Of a DNA stretch of 64,000 bases, positions 7,016 through 15,214 are shown in pieces. Where the stretch lies: positions 1 to 64,000 of the forward strand of contig CADEFM010000014.1 in assembly GCA_902826605.1 (NCBI GenBank), in the 5' to 3' direction. Positions within the stretch are counted from its first letter, which is position 1, and every line of letters starts with the position of its first letter. Position numbers and translations under genes: made by a program. This stretch comes from an uncultured Acidobacteriota bacterium (GTDB taxonomy: Bacteria > Acidobacteriota > Terriglobia > Bryobacterales > Bryobacteraceae). The notes under the pieces were generated by a model, which did not search any database, was not told the DNA's origin, and worked only from the letters and a program-made list of their open reading frames with translations.

Positions 7016-9139
7016 TTGATCCGTTTTAACTCTTTTCGGACTAAGCTCCGTACGTCCTTTGTGCTGCTGGGATTGGCGGCAATCGGAATCTCAGGCTGGG
7101 AAGCTTCGGCGGGCGCTAGCGCAGCCCTGCGGGAAGCGACATACGACAGGCTCACGGCGATCCGTGAGACCCGAGCCAGGCAGCTTCAGCGCTACTTCGA
7201 GGACATTCGGAGCCACGTCTTTGCCCTTTCCACCGATGAGTCCACACTGGTCGCTCTGGAGGAATTTCGCGAAAGCTGGGAACAGCTGCCCGCTACCGCT
7301 CCGGGGTCGCCTCACCTTACGGTGCTACGCGATTACTACAACCGCGAATTCTCCTCGCCACCTGAGGCGGCCCGCTGGTTTCCTCAAAATCCGCTAACCC
7401 ACACGCTCCAGTATTTCTACCTGGCTGCCAACCCGCATCCCCCGTCTTCCAAAGACTTGTTGGTCGCGGCCTCCGGAGCACGCGCCTACTCCAGAGTTCA
7501 CGAGCGATTTCATCCAACTTTGTCCCGCTACCGAAGCGCGTTCGGTTTTTACGATATCTTCGTAATTTCCGCCCAGGGAAACATCCTCTATACCGTGAGA
7601 AAGGAAGTGGATCTGGGAATGAGTCTCACCGCGGAGCCGTACCAAACCACCACACTCGCCGATGCATACCGGCGCACGATGAAACTGGATCAACCCGGTG
7701 AAGCGGTAATAGAAGACTACGCCACCTACCCGGCTTCGAACTTCGCGCCCGCAGCGTTCTTCGCCGCTCCCATCCATCGCGCGGGCCTGCCGGTGGGCGT
7801 ACTGGCGATACAGGTTTCGATCGAGCAAGTAAATCGCGTGATGAATGGAGACCGAAGTTGGAGGGAGGAAGGCTTAGGAGAAACAGGACAAGCCTACGTG
7901 GTAGGCGCGGATAATACGTTAAGAAGCGATGTTCGCCTGGAAATCGAGCGGCCCAATGAATACTACACGCAGCTTCAAATGGCAGGCGTCAGCGCGGACA
8001 TCATCGAACGCGTGAGGCGGAACGGAACGAGCGTTCTGACGCTCCCCGTCAATCTCGCGGTGATGGAGCGGGTTCGCGAGGGCCTGCGTGGGACGGAAAT
8101 CGGCGCTGATTTCCGCGGCGTTCCCGTACTCCGGTCCCACGCACCACTGAACGTTCCGGGATTGAATTGGGCGATCATTGCTGAGATCGAGGTTGGCGAG
8201 GCCCTCGCGCCCGTAGCGGCGTTGCGAACCCGCATCCTGGTGATCGGCTTGACGGTCGCCGCCGTGTTCTTCCTGGCGGCAGGACTCCTGGCTCGATCAG
8301 TCACGCGTCCAGTGATGGCTCTGGTGGCTACCGCGCGTCGCCTGGGACAAGGAGAATTGGGAGTCCGCGTCGACGTCGATTCAAACGATGAGATCGGTGA
8401 GCTGGCATCGGCATTCAACCGAATGAGCGAAGATCTGGCTCGTACCACCGTATCCAAGGAGAAGTTGGAGATTCTGGCCGGGCGTTTAATCCATGCACAG
8501 GAAGAAGAGCGCAGCCGCATCGCACGCGAGCTTCATGATGATCTAACCCAGCGGCTTGCCGCATTGGCTATCGAAGCCGGCCGTCTCCAGCGATTGGAGG
8601 CATCTCAGGAGGAACAATGGCGAATCGGAATAGAGCGCCTGAAGCAGCAGGTCATCCGCTTATCCGAAGATGTGCACGGGTTGTCACGGCGGCTGCACCC
8701 CGCCCTGCTTGAGGATCTTGGGTTAGTGGCGGCGATCGAAGCGGAGTGCCGCGGATTTCTCGATCGCGAAGGTCCGCCCACCGAGTTCCGGGCGGAAGGA
8801 TCTTTCGACGATCTTCCACCGGAATGGAAACTGACCATCTACCGGATCGTGCAGGAAGGTCTGCGAAACATCCAGCGACATTCGGATGCGCAACAGGTGG
8901 AGATAAAGCTCGTACGTTGCAGCGCGGCGGTGGAACTGACCATCACCGACAATGGAGTGGGATTCGACCGAAACCAGCCCGGCTGGCGGGCGGGCTTGGG
9001 TATTGCCAGCATGGAAGAACGAACTCGTTTGGTGGGAGGCAGCTTCCGCTTGGAATCGAGACTTGGCGCCGGCGCCAGCATTCATGTGCGCCTCCCGGAG
9101 CAGAACAACCGTGCACAAACCAAGAATTCTTCTAGCTGA
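7016..9139 (+). CDS. Membrane sensor histidine kinase, NarL/DegS (HisKA_3) type
   Basis: A protein of 707 aa from a TTG start. The order is: TM1 at about 13-33 (FVLLGLAAIGISG), an extracytoplasmic sensor of about 370 residues with dCache-like blocks, TM2 at about 402-425 (RILVIGLTVAAVFFLAAG), HAMP (about 430-480), and the HisKA_3 dimerisation domain with the phospho-accepting His in RIARELHDDLTQRL (about residue 505). The C-terminal HATPase_c has an N-box (IVQEGLRNIQRHS) and G-box (ITDNGVGFD). It phosphorylates the response regulator encoded immediately downstream, whose gene overlaps it by 29 bp. The signal is unknown. Confidence 0.93.
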   Translation: MIRFNSFRTKLRTSFVLLGLAAIGISGWEASAGASAALREATYDRLTAIRETRARQLQRYFEDIRSHVFALSTDESTLVALEEFRESWEQLPATAPGSPHLTVLRDYYNREFSSPPEAARWFPQNPLTHTLQYFYLAANPHPPSSKDLLVAASGARAYSRVHERFHPTLSRYRSAFGFYDIFVISAQGNILYTVRKEVDLGMSLTAEPYQTTTLADAYRRTMKLDQPGEAVIEDYATYPASNFAPAAFFAAPIHRAGLPVGVLAIQVSIEQVNRVMNGDRSWREEGLGETGQAYVVGADNTLRSDVRLEIERPNEYYTQLQMAGVSADIIERVRRNGTSVLTLPVNLAVMERVREGLRGTEIGADFRGVPVLRSHAPLNVPGLNWAIIAEIEVGEALAPVAALRTRILVIGLTVAAVFFLAAGLLARSVTRPVMALVATARRLGQGELGVRVDVDSNDEIGELASAFNRMSEDLARTTVSKEKLEILAGRLIHAQEEERSRIARELHDDLTQRLAALAIEAGRLQRLEASQEEQWRIGIERLKQQVIRLSEDVHGLSRRLHPALLEDLGLVAAIEAECRGFLDREGPPTEFRAEGSFDDLPPEWKLTIYRIVQEGLRNIQRHSDAQQVEIKLVRCSAAVELTITDNGVGFDRNQPGWRAGLGIASMEERTRLVGGSFRLESRLGAGASIHVRLPEQNNRAQTKNSSS

Positions 9140-9758
9140 CGATCACAAGATCGTGCTGGAAGGCCTGCGAGGCTTGCTAGAGGGCGATTTCGATCTCGTG
9201 GGGTCGGTGACGAATGGCCGCGTTATGCTGGAGCAGGTGGAGCACTTGAAGCCCGACGTGGTGGTCGCGGATATTTCGATGCCGTTATTGAATGGAATCG
9301 ACGCGGCCCGCAAGCTGCGGGAGTCGGGTTCCAAGGTGAAGATTGTGTTCCTCACGATGCACCCGGATGTTAGCTATGCCACTCGTGCGATGGAAGCCGG
9401 AGCCTCCGGGTACGTGCTGAAGCATTCGGCCTCGGATGAATTGGTGGAAGCCATTCATGAGGCACTGGCTGGAAGGATCTATGTTTCGCGTTCGCTTCGT
9501 ACTCCCGCAATGGAAGAATTACTCACACCCGGGAGGCGCCACATCAAATCAGGGATCGAACTCACCACGCGCCAACGGGAGGTGTTGCAACTGCTCGCGG
9601 AAGGCAAGTCCGCCAAGGAAATCGCCGCTATTCTCGACCTCTCTCCGCGCACTGTGGAAACACACAAGTACAAGATGATGGATGACTTGGGCGTGAAAAC
9701 TACTGCGGATTTGGTGCAGTACGCCATTCGCCACGGCATGGTCTCGGGCACTACGTAA
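9111..9758 (+). CDS. Response regulator, NarL/FixJ (LuxR-HTH) family
   Basis: A GTG start at 9111 gives VHKPRILLADDHKIVLEGL, the normal beginning of a receiver domain. It lies inside the kinase gene, so the two are translationally coupled. The receiver has the acidic pair DD (10-11), phospho-acceptor Asp54 in VVVADISMPLLNG, and the conserved Lys in GYVLKHS. A C-terminal LuxR-type HTH follows (LTTRQREVLQLLAEGKSAKEIA, then LSPRTVETHKYKMM). It is a DNA-binding partner of the kinase; targets are unknown. Confidence 0.94.
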   Translation: MHKPRILLADDHKIVLEGLRGLLEGDFDLVGSVTNGRVMLEQVEHLKPDVVVADISMPLLNGIDAARKLRESGSKVKIVFLTMHPDVSYATRAMEAGASGYVLKHSASDELVEAIHEALAGRIYVSRSLRTPAMEELLTPGRRHIKSGIELTTRQREVLQLLAEGKSAKEIAAILDLSPRTVETHKYKMMDDLGVKTTADLVQYAIRHGMVSGTT

Positions 9759-9818
9759 TTTTTCGGATGTTGCCCAGAGTGGATTTCGGTTTGAATAGAG
9801 TCAGAGGAGAACTGGAAA

Positions 9819-10244
9819 ATGACCACAAGATACTTTCGATCTTTGTTTTGCACGGCCGCAGGCGCGGTTGTACTACTAGCAGCACCCGGGATCGCCGCCG
9901 ATTCATTGATAGCGCCGGAAACGCTGCAGACTCTCGAAAGAGAAGCCGACACTCCGGCGGAACATGCGACGATCGCAAAGCAGTACAGGCTTCGCGCGGA
10001 ATCTTTCGAAACTCAGGCCATCAAGCACGAAGCGAAAGTTCGCCAGTACACCAATGCGGCGGGCCCGATGGTGCACAAATGGCCCGCCATGGCTCCGAGA
10101 GCGCTCCAAAAGGAAAAGGAACTGGCGGTGGAAGCCCGTCGCGCCGCGCGGGAAAACCGTGAACTCGCACAGCGGCATATGGGCCTCTCAGTGGAAGCGC
10201 TGGCCCAGGACACCAATCCGGATCGCGTGAATGCAAGGCCCTAA
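9819..10244 (+). CDS. Small secreted helical protein of unknown function
   Basis: A protein of 141 aa with a good ribosome site (AGAGGAG, about 8 nt before the ATG) and a signal peptide ending in APGIAADS. The mature part is charged and helical, with heptad-like stretches (LEREADTPAEHATIAKQYR, RARENRELAQRH). It lies 60 bp after the response-regulator gene on the same strand and ends before a strong hairpin, so it may be the last gene of that operon or its target. I do not recognise the family. Confidence 0.75.
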   Translation: MTTRYFRSLFCTAAGAVVLLAAPGIAADSLIAPETLQTLEREADTPAEHATIAKQYRLRAESFETQAIKHEAKVRQYTNAAGPMVHKWPAMAPRALQKEKELAVEARRAARENRELAQRHMGLSVEALAQDTNPDRVNARP

Positions 10245-10264
10245 CGATCCGCTTGTGAAGCGAC

Positions 10265-10304
10265 AAGTCCCCATCCCGTTGGGTACCCGACGGGATGGGG
10301 ACTT
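10265..10304. terminator. Perfect 15-bp hairpin between genes
   Basis: The arms AAGTCCCCATCCCGT (10265-10279) and ACGGGATGGGGACTT (10290-10304) are exactly complementary. The 10-nt loop itself contains the palindrome GGGTACCC. There is no T-run after it, so it may be a factor-independent terminator for either strand, an mRNA end protector, or one copy of an intergenic palindrome family. Confidence 0.6.
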
Positions 10305-10358
10305 CCTGTAGCAACGTGAGGATGGTATCGTGATAGCCTCGGTGGTACACTGGCGCGT

Positions 10359-11186
10359 ATGAAACGATCTCTGCGCTGCCTTTGTTCCACGATCCTCTGC
10401 GCCCTAACCCTGTCTGCCGCCGATCTTCGCGACTCGCTCACCTTTCACAGTAACTTCGACGCTGGCACCGACGCTGTCGTGGCCCGCGGCGACAAGCGTC
10501 TCTACGTCGCCGAAAATTACAAGGCGCAGGCGAACGCGCAACCCGGACTCACTGGGGACGGCGTTGAGCTCGCTCCCGGCGCGGGCCGCTCCGGCGGGGC
10601 GCTGCGCTTCGTGAAGAAGAACACGCGGGCCATCTTTTATCAGGCCGCCAAGAACGTTGCCTTCAACGCGCAGTCCTGGACGGGCACCATCTCTTTCTGG
10701 CTCAGCCTCGACCCCGATCAGGATCTTGAACCAGGTTATTGCGATCCCATTCAGGTCACCGACAAGACTTATAATGATTCCGCGATCTGGGTGGACTTCA
10801 CGCGGGACGATAAGCCGCGCCACTTTCGCCTTGGCGTATTTGGCGCGCTTGCCAGTTGGAACCCACAGAACGTGGACACCAACACCAGTCCGCTTTTTCT
10901 AAACCGCCTGGTGGTGGTGAAGCAGACGCCCTTCCGGCGCGGCCAGTGGACGCATGTCGCCGTCACCCACTCGCGCCTCGGCTCCGGCGCTGGCAGCGCG
11001 CGGCTCTACCTCAACGGCCAACTGCAGGGGGAGAGCACCCGCGTCACCGAGCCCTTTGTATGGGACCCCACACGCGGGGCTATCCGCCTCGGCATGAACT
11101 ATGTAGGACTGATGGATGACGTTGCCATCTTCGACCGCATTCTCACCCCTGAAGAAGTTCAGCGCCTGAGCAAAGGGAGTTGGTAG
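10359..11186 (+). CDS. Secreted LamG / concanavalin A-like lectin-fold protein
   Basis: A protein of 275 aa with a signal peptide (MKRSLRCLCSTILCALTLSAAD). The body is a single LamG-like beta-sandwich: LTFHSNFDAGTDA, WTGTISFWLSLDP, FRRGQWTHVAVTHSR, ARLYLNGQLQGES, and IRLGMNYVGLMDDVAIFDR followed by LTPEEVQRL, the usual LamG_3 ending. The domain binds carbohydrate or protein ligands in other systems. No catalytic module is attached. Confidence 0.85.
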   Translation: MKRSLRCLCSTILCALTLSAADLRDSLTFHSNFDAGTDAVVARGDKRLYVAENYKAQANAQPGLTGDGVELAPGAGRSGGALRFVKKNTRAIFYQAAKNVAFNAQSWTGTISFWLSLDPDQDLEPGYCDPIQVTDKTYNDSAIWVDFTRDDKPRHFRLGVFGALASWNPQNVDTNTSPLFLNRLVVVKQTPFRRGQWTHVAVTHSRLGSGAGSARLYLNGQLQGESTRVTEPFVWDPTRGAIRLGMNYVGLMDDVAIFDRILTPEEVQRLSKGSW

Positions 11187-11726
11187 CGTATCGAGTAAGC
11201 CGGACGTTCCCGAGATTCAACGTTATTGCACTTGCCGATTTGCGAATTCACGTTGGCGGTGAATTTGGTCGGGCCGCCGGGCTTTGAAATCTGTGCACTG
11301 CCATGGCCTCCTGTCTTGGTCATGGTTAAGCTATTAATTCTTCCCCGACCTTCCGAAGGGAACCGCGGTCGGCGTTAGAACCTGTACTCATTAGTAGCTC
11401 CCTCCCCTAGCAGATCCAAAGAACGGAGCCGTGTGGCGGTTGGGCCGCCCTTTGAAATTTCGCCCAGAGGAAAAGGCTCTTGCTATTCGTTCTTATGCTT
11501 TTCGGCGCACTCGCCTTAACTCTGGCCGTACTTCCCTGTTGGCTTTTCAATGCTTTTGCATCTCAGCTCGACGGGGCAGTTGAAACACCAGCGGCCCACA
11601 TTGAAACACAAACCCCGCCCGAAGATCTAACCAGCGAAGCCTCCTACGTGGTTCCATCGCCCCTCTGGATGGTGGGGTCTCAAGGGCAACGAGTCCCGCC
11701 CTCATACAAGCTACCTTCATGGGCAC
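11187..11726. other. Gene-poor stretch with a possible decayed membrane-peptide gene
   Basis: No convincing gene is seen. A TTG at 11480 behind GAGGAAAA opens a frame starting LLFVLMLFGALALTLAVLP, followed by CWLFNAFA. This resembles the single-span peptides at 12219 and 14968 (V-L-x-L near the start, a P followed by LF at the end) but runs on without a stop to 12127, with unlikely composition. I read it as a degenerate copy at best. Short motifs of the type TTTGAAA recur irregularly from 11280 to 12080. Confidence 0.4.
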
Positions 11727-11825
11727 ATGCCAAGCGAAGACATATTCACAATCGTTCTGTACTTGATCGTGCTTCTCCTGATTCTTGTTGCCCTCGTCAT
11801 CGGCCTGAGTACTGCTCACTTTTGA
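11727..11825 (+). CDS. Single-span membrane peptide, family A (copy 1)
   Basis: An ATG opens a 32-codon frame: MPSEDIF, then a continuous hydrophobic stretch (TIVLYLIVLLLILVALVIGL) ending STAHF and TGA. It aligns without gaps with the 40-aa peptide at 12680-12802 through the motif S/T-E-D-I/M-F-T/S-I/V-x-L-Y-L/V-I/V-V-L. Two copies about 1 kb apart with the same ED-F-LY-VL pattern argue that this is a real gene rather than chance hydrophobic DNA. The ribosome site is weak. Function is unknown; a membrane-active peptide or small subunit of a membrane complex is possible. Confidence 0.5.
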   Translation: MPSEDIFTIVLYLIVLLLILVALVIGLSTAHF

Positions 11826-12218
11826 AACGGCCTAATGCTGTCCTTAAAACTGCATCCCCCGCGCCGTATTACGTGGGCCGCTGGGGAGAATTTGAAACAA
11901 TAGCCCGCCCCCTGCCCAACCGTTCGCACGTGGGCCGGTCCTTTGGTGCTTTAGCTCAGGGTCGATCCGTTTTGAAAACATCCATTGCGCTGCTCCATCT
12001 TCGAGTTTTCGAGTCTCCCCAGAGCATGCCCCTGAATTTGGGCCGCAACGCCGCGACTGGCGAAATGGGCGCCCCCTTTGAAACAGCCCCTCGCGCCACG
12101 GACTCTAATAGCAGTGGCACACTCTGAACTCCAGCAACGTCACAGGAGCGGGTTTCTCACCATTCCCGTCCCTTTCACTCGCCTTGATTCGCACTGAATG
12201 GAGGAGTAGCATCTAAGA

Positions 12219-12338
12219 TTGACTAGAAGTACTATAACCAGAGACCGGCTCTATACCGTACTGTCGCTGCTGTTCATTGCCCTTGCGATGATTATCATTG
12301 TGTTCGGGCCGGTGGATCGGCTATTTCGGCTGGTCTGA
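12219..12338 (+). CDS. Single-span membrane peptide, family B (copy 1)
   Basis: A TTG start follows GGAGGAG (12200-12206; 12-nt spacing, rather long), and an in-frame stop lies just upstream, so this is the first possible start. The 39-aa product has a basic N-terminus (TRSTITRDRL), one transmembrane span (YTVLSLLFIALAMIIIVF) and a tail GPVDRLFRLV. It aligns gap-free with the 39-aa product at 14968-15087: x-T-V/A-L-S/G-L/V-L over the span, a shared M, then GP and LF-R/K. Function is unknown. Confidence 0.55.
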   Translation: MTRSTITRDRLYTVLSLLFIALAMIIIVFGPVDRLFRLV

Positions 12339-12679
12339 CACCTTCGTCCCGTTGCTTTCTAGTACTGTCCCCCCTTTATCGCTTTCACTTCGGATGGCAC
12401 AATCAAATCGACCGCGAAGAGTAGATTCATCATCCTCACTCTTCATTGAATGCACGGAGCGCGGGGGAGAGCCCGCGCTCTTGGCAGCCAAGGCAGATAA
12501 TTCCCCGCGAAATTATCGCGTGGCTCTATTCATTACCACCAGTACTTTGTAGTCTTTGCGGCTGTAATATGCCATGGCATAATTCGCACATCTCGGTCCT
12601 TCTCTCCGTCGAGCATCCATTAAAAGGCGGGACCGGAGGAGTTTGCCGTTCGTCCCCTGGATCAGACTACCCATACCCA
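12339..12679. other. Intergenic stretch with a short hairpin
   Basis: I see no gene here. A 9-bp perfect stem (GAGCGCGGG at 12457-12465 with CCCGCGCTC at 12472-12480, 6-nt loop) could end transcription of the upstream peptide gene. GGAGGA occurs at 12635-12640, 39 nt before the next start, too far to serve it. Confidence 0.4.
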
Positions 12680-12802
12680 ATGGCCCAGAAGCAACAATTG
12701 AATCGTTCAAACGTCGCGCATACCGAAGACATGTTTTCGGTTGCGTTGTACGTGGTCGTGCTTGTGATCATTGGTGCCGCTATCTTCTTCACCGTTGCAT
12801 AG
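12680..12802 (+). CDS. Single-span membrane peptide, family A (copy 2)
   Basis: A 40-aa frame with a polar N-terminus (MAQKQQLNRSNVAHTED) followed by one hydrophobic span (MFSVALYVVVLVIIGAAIFF) ending TVA. The TED-MF-S-V-ALY-VVVL segment matches the SED-IF-T-I-VLY-LIVL of the peptide at 11727-11825. Relative to that copy it carries an 8-residue longer N-terminus and a shorter tail. An internal ATG (at MFSV) is a less likely start because it would drop the conserved ED. Function is unknown. Confidence 0.5.
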   Translation: MAQKQQLNRSNVAHTEDMFSVALYVVVLVIIGAAIFFTVA

Positions 12803-12899
12803 AAATCTGGTGCGAGAAAGGGAAGGCCCATGCACGCTCGGGCCGAAATCAAGGCCGGCTGGACGGGCAGCATCGTCAGTGCGAATCGTCTATGCCTGC

Positions 12900-13655
12900 T
12901 CAGCACTTCCGAAATATGGCGATTTCATGCCCGTACCAGTAGCGGTTGACGAACCCAAACTGAATACACTGTAGCGCTTGCGATTTCGCCCATAGGAGGA
13001 CCGTGGACAACGGAACTTCATGAATCGCTTCATGGGATACCAACAGGTCGTGCAGGCGGTTCGCCAAAACTCGCCAGAACGGCATTGAAACCATGTCCTT
13101 GTACAGAAGGAGTCCCCCGGGGGCCAGGTGCCGAACTACAGCGGCAAAGAACTGCTGCTGCTCTTGGACTGGAACGTGGTGGATGACGTCGATCATGGAA
13201 ACGATCTGGAATGATCCCTCCGGAAGGCTCTCATGGTTCGCGCAGTATATTTGAATCGCACTGGAGCCGTGCTTTTCACGCACCAACTCTACGGTCATCT
13301 CTGCGGCACGCACGGCTCCTTCGGAGATATCAACGCCTACGCCATGAATGTTGCGCCTTAACGCCGCGAGTAAGCTTAAGAACAAAGCTCGTCCGCAACC
13401 CACATCGAGCACGCTCGCGCCTACCGGGACGTAGGAAATCAGTTCCTCGAATGGACAGATCTTCAGGCGACCGATCTGCAAGTTGCGCAGTATCCACGGG
13501 CCATTCGCAAATAGATCGCGGGCGGCCTGCAAAGCCATCGATTCGTCCACTAGAAGAGGTCCGGCGCCTTCCCATGCGCGAAGTCCGCCGACTGCGGATG
13601 GGTACTTATTGCTGATCGCGCCTGTTTGTCCTCTCGATGTTAACTGGAATCTCAA
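12900..13655 (-). CDS. Class I SAM-dependent methyltransferase
   Basis: The protein is up to 251 aa from a TTG at 13655 with GAGG just upstream; an ATG at 13538 would give 212 aa and keep the whole domain. Motif I is VLDVGCGRALFLS, the acidic end of strand 2 is GVDISEGAV, and post-motif residues are VSMIDVIHHVP and LAPGGLLLYKDM, as in the Methyltransf_11/25 families acting on small molecules or lipids. The C-terminal HEIAIFRK is typical. It stands alone among short genes, so the substrate cannot be inferred. Confidence 0.85.
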   Translation of the reverse strand: MRFQLTSRGQTGAISNKYPSAVGGLRAWEGAGPLLVDESMALQAARDLFANGPWILRNLQIGRLKICPFEELISYVPVGASVLDVGCGRALFLSLLAALRRNIHGVGVDISEGAVRAAEMTVELVREKHGSSAIQIYCANHESLPEGSFQIVSMIDVIHHVPVQEQQQFFAAVVRHLAPGGLLLYKDMVSMPFWRVLANRLHDLLVSHEAIHEVPLSTVLLWAKSQALQCIQFGFVNRYWYGHEIAIFRKC

Positions 13656-13898
13656 ATAGCCTCATCGCCTCCCGAGGGAGCCCATCGCGATTGTTAGATG
13701 CTCCGGCAGCGCTGGTGTTTCTTGAAGCGAAGGCCGATTCTGCATTTGTGCGGGTTGAGCTCCAACCTGGGAAGTTGTGGATTACGAGGGAAGACAGGAG
13801 GACCACCAACGATTACTGATGTGCAACAAACAGCGCCAAAAGGATGCCACTGAGCGCAAGGTAGAGTTGCCGATCCCTTCCGTTTCACGATTCCACGA

Positions 13899-14054
13899 TT
13901 AAGACTTAGGGGTCAGCGGGGAGCCAAAATGAAATGAGCGACAGTAGCATCTCCGGCACCGCAAAGGGATAACTAACACTAACCTGAGCGGCCACTCCCA
14001 AAGCTTTGTACGAGAGACCGCCAATTCAGAGCTCAGACAAGAGGGACACTTCAA
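13899..14054 (-). CDS. Small zinc-ribbon protein, coupled to the gene upstream
   Basis: A TTG start at 14054 overlaps the TGA of the preceding gene in a TTGA junction and has AAAGGCGG about 8 nt upstream. The 51-aa product begins MKCPSCLSSELAVSR and continues through WPLRLVLVIP to LRCRRCYCRSFHF. Two Cys-x-x-Cys knuckles about 30 residues apart form a zinc ribbon of the kind common as short orphan proteins in Acidobacteria. The overlap with a second zinc-knuckle gene strengthens both calls. Function is unknown. Confidence 0.6.
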   Translation of the reverse strand: MKCPSCLSSELAVSRTKLWEWPLRLVLVIPLRCRRCYCRSFHFGSPLTPKS

Positions 14055-14239
14055 CTGACGTACCGCCTTTGACTTGGACGATAGTGAACGCAGGAGCCGC
14101 TTGTCTCGATACCCGCGCGGCTTTGATCCCGCCACAGCTGTCGTATTAGTTCGTTCATACGATGGGAACAGTTGGGACAGCTTGGAGTTGCATTTTCCGG
14201 TAGTTCGGTATCGACTCCGCAATGATCGCAGCGCGCCAT
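14051..14239 (-). CDS. Small zinc-knuckle protein
   Basis: A 62-aa product starting MARCDHCGVDTELPENATPS, then CPNCSHRMNEL: two Cys-x-x-Cys pairs 15 residues apart, a single zinc ribbon at the N-terminus, followed by a basic tail. The ribosome site is strong (AAGGAG, 9 nt before the ATG). Its stop codon overlaps the start of the next zinc-ribbon gene. It may be a nucleic-acid-binding or metal-sensing micro-protein; there is no evidence for a specific role. Confidence 0.65.
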   Translation of the reverse strand: MARCDHCGVDTELPENATPSCPNCSHRMNELIRQLWRDQSRAGIETSGSCVHYRPSQRRYVS

Positions 14240-14450
14240 GGTCTGCGGCTCCTTCCCCGCGTGGGAATATTACGAATGCACTCAGGTGGCCTAAGGGTAA
14301 CCAATGGATTCCTTGCTAGATACTGGAGGATGGCGTTGGAAAAAGGACCGGCTATGACCGTCCATGGTCAATTTCCATCGGACAACTCTGTTCGAACAGG
14401 CCATTGAGGTGAATCCATTTTTTTCAAAAGACCCTCTTTTTGGTGGTGTA

Positions 14451-14681
14451 TCAGTTTGAAAATAGCGGATGCCCGTGAGTTTCTTTGTGAACCCGCAAGG
14501 CTGCCTTGGCTTGATGGCAATCTAATCGGGCTATGTGTACTTCTTGCTTGAGTTTATGGATAGCCGGATCATCAAAATTCTTCCCCGTAACCGTTAGTTG
14601 AAAACGGTCTACGAGTGCCGAGTACCGTTCAGTTGCACGCGCATAGTTGGAGAGAAATGCTATGCAATCGTGGCAAGCCAT
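14451..14681 (-). CDS. Small helical protein of unknown function
   Basis: A 76-aa product from ATG 14681 (an upstream TTG at 14714 would add 11 residues). It begins MACHDCIAFLSNYARATERY and continues as two amphipathic helices (ALVDRFQLTV; HKLKQEVHIARLDCHQAKAA), ending HKETHGHPLF. The N-terminal Cys-x-x-Cys with later Cys/His and the two-helix plan match short uncharacterised acidobacterial proteins as I remember them. No domain can be named. Confidence 0.55.
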   Translation of the reverse strand: MACHDCIAFLSNYARATERYSALVDRFQLTVTGKNFDDPAIHKLKQEVHIARLDCHQAKAALRVHKETHGHPLFSN

Positions 14682-14967
14682 GGGATAATCATAGCGCGCC
14701 TGCCACAAAGTCAAAGGATCACGACTTCACCACGGTCGCACGCCGCACGGTTGTAAAGGTCGGCCAATGCGCGCCCACCAGAATGTGCTCGCAGTACCGA
14801 TCTCAACGGATCGGACTCTATTGCCACCCCACGGGCGTTAATAACAGTCATTGGTATTCGAGACATAGCGGAACCCCACTACGATTCGTCCGCCAACCGG
14901 TACTTCCAACCCTTTACTGCATTCAAGTCGGATGACATAATTCTCGAAACGATACTTGCAGGCGGAA

Positions 14968-15087
14968 GTGAGCACCAATTTCAAACACGCGCTATTGACA
15001 GCACTGGGCGTGCTGCTCGTGTTTCTGCTGATGGCCCTGGTGATGATCGGGCCGGGTGGCCCGCTGTTTAAATCTCTCCTTGACTGA
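14968..15087 (+). CDS. Single-span membrane peptide, family B (copy 2)
   Basis: A GTG start (a TTG 12 nt upstream is also possible) gives 39 aa: VSTNFKHA, then the span LLTALGVLLVFLLMALVMI, then GPGGPLFKSLLD. The last 30 residues align gap-free with those of the peptide at 12219-12338, sharing T, L, L, L, M, the GP after the span, and LF plus a basic residue in the tail. The third base positions differ widely, which suggests selection on the protein. Function is unknown. Confidence 0.55.
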   Translation: MSTNFKHALLTALGVLLVFLLMALVMIGPGGPLFKSLLD

Positions 15088-15214
15088 TCCTTTTCCCGTT
15101 TCGCGCTAGGTAAGCTAAGCTCACTCTTCATTCCCTGACACGAAACACAGGGCGCTCCGTGCCACAACCAATTCCCATCCGCCAAGCACGCCTAGGGGAG
15201 TGGTCGGGTTCCGT

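Noticed and set aside
11280..12090. Repeated TTTGAAA-type words (about eight) that could suggest a CRISPR array
   Set aside because: Spacing is irregular (23 to 220 bp), repeat units are only 6-9 bp, and no cas genes are near.
11480..12127. 215-codon frame on the plus strand
   Set aside because: Only its first 25 codons look like protein (membrane span). The rest has no conserved pattern, and two short-peptide genes with family support overlap or follow it.
14838..15185. 115-codon minus-strand frame
   Set aside because: It covers the opposite strand of the membrane-peptide gene at 14968 and lacks a ribosome site or domain.
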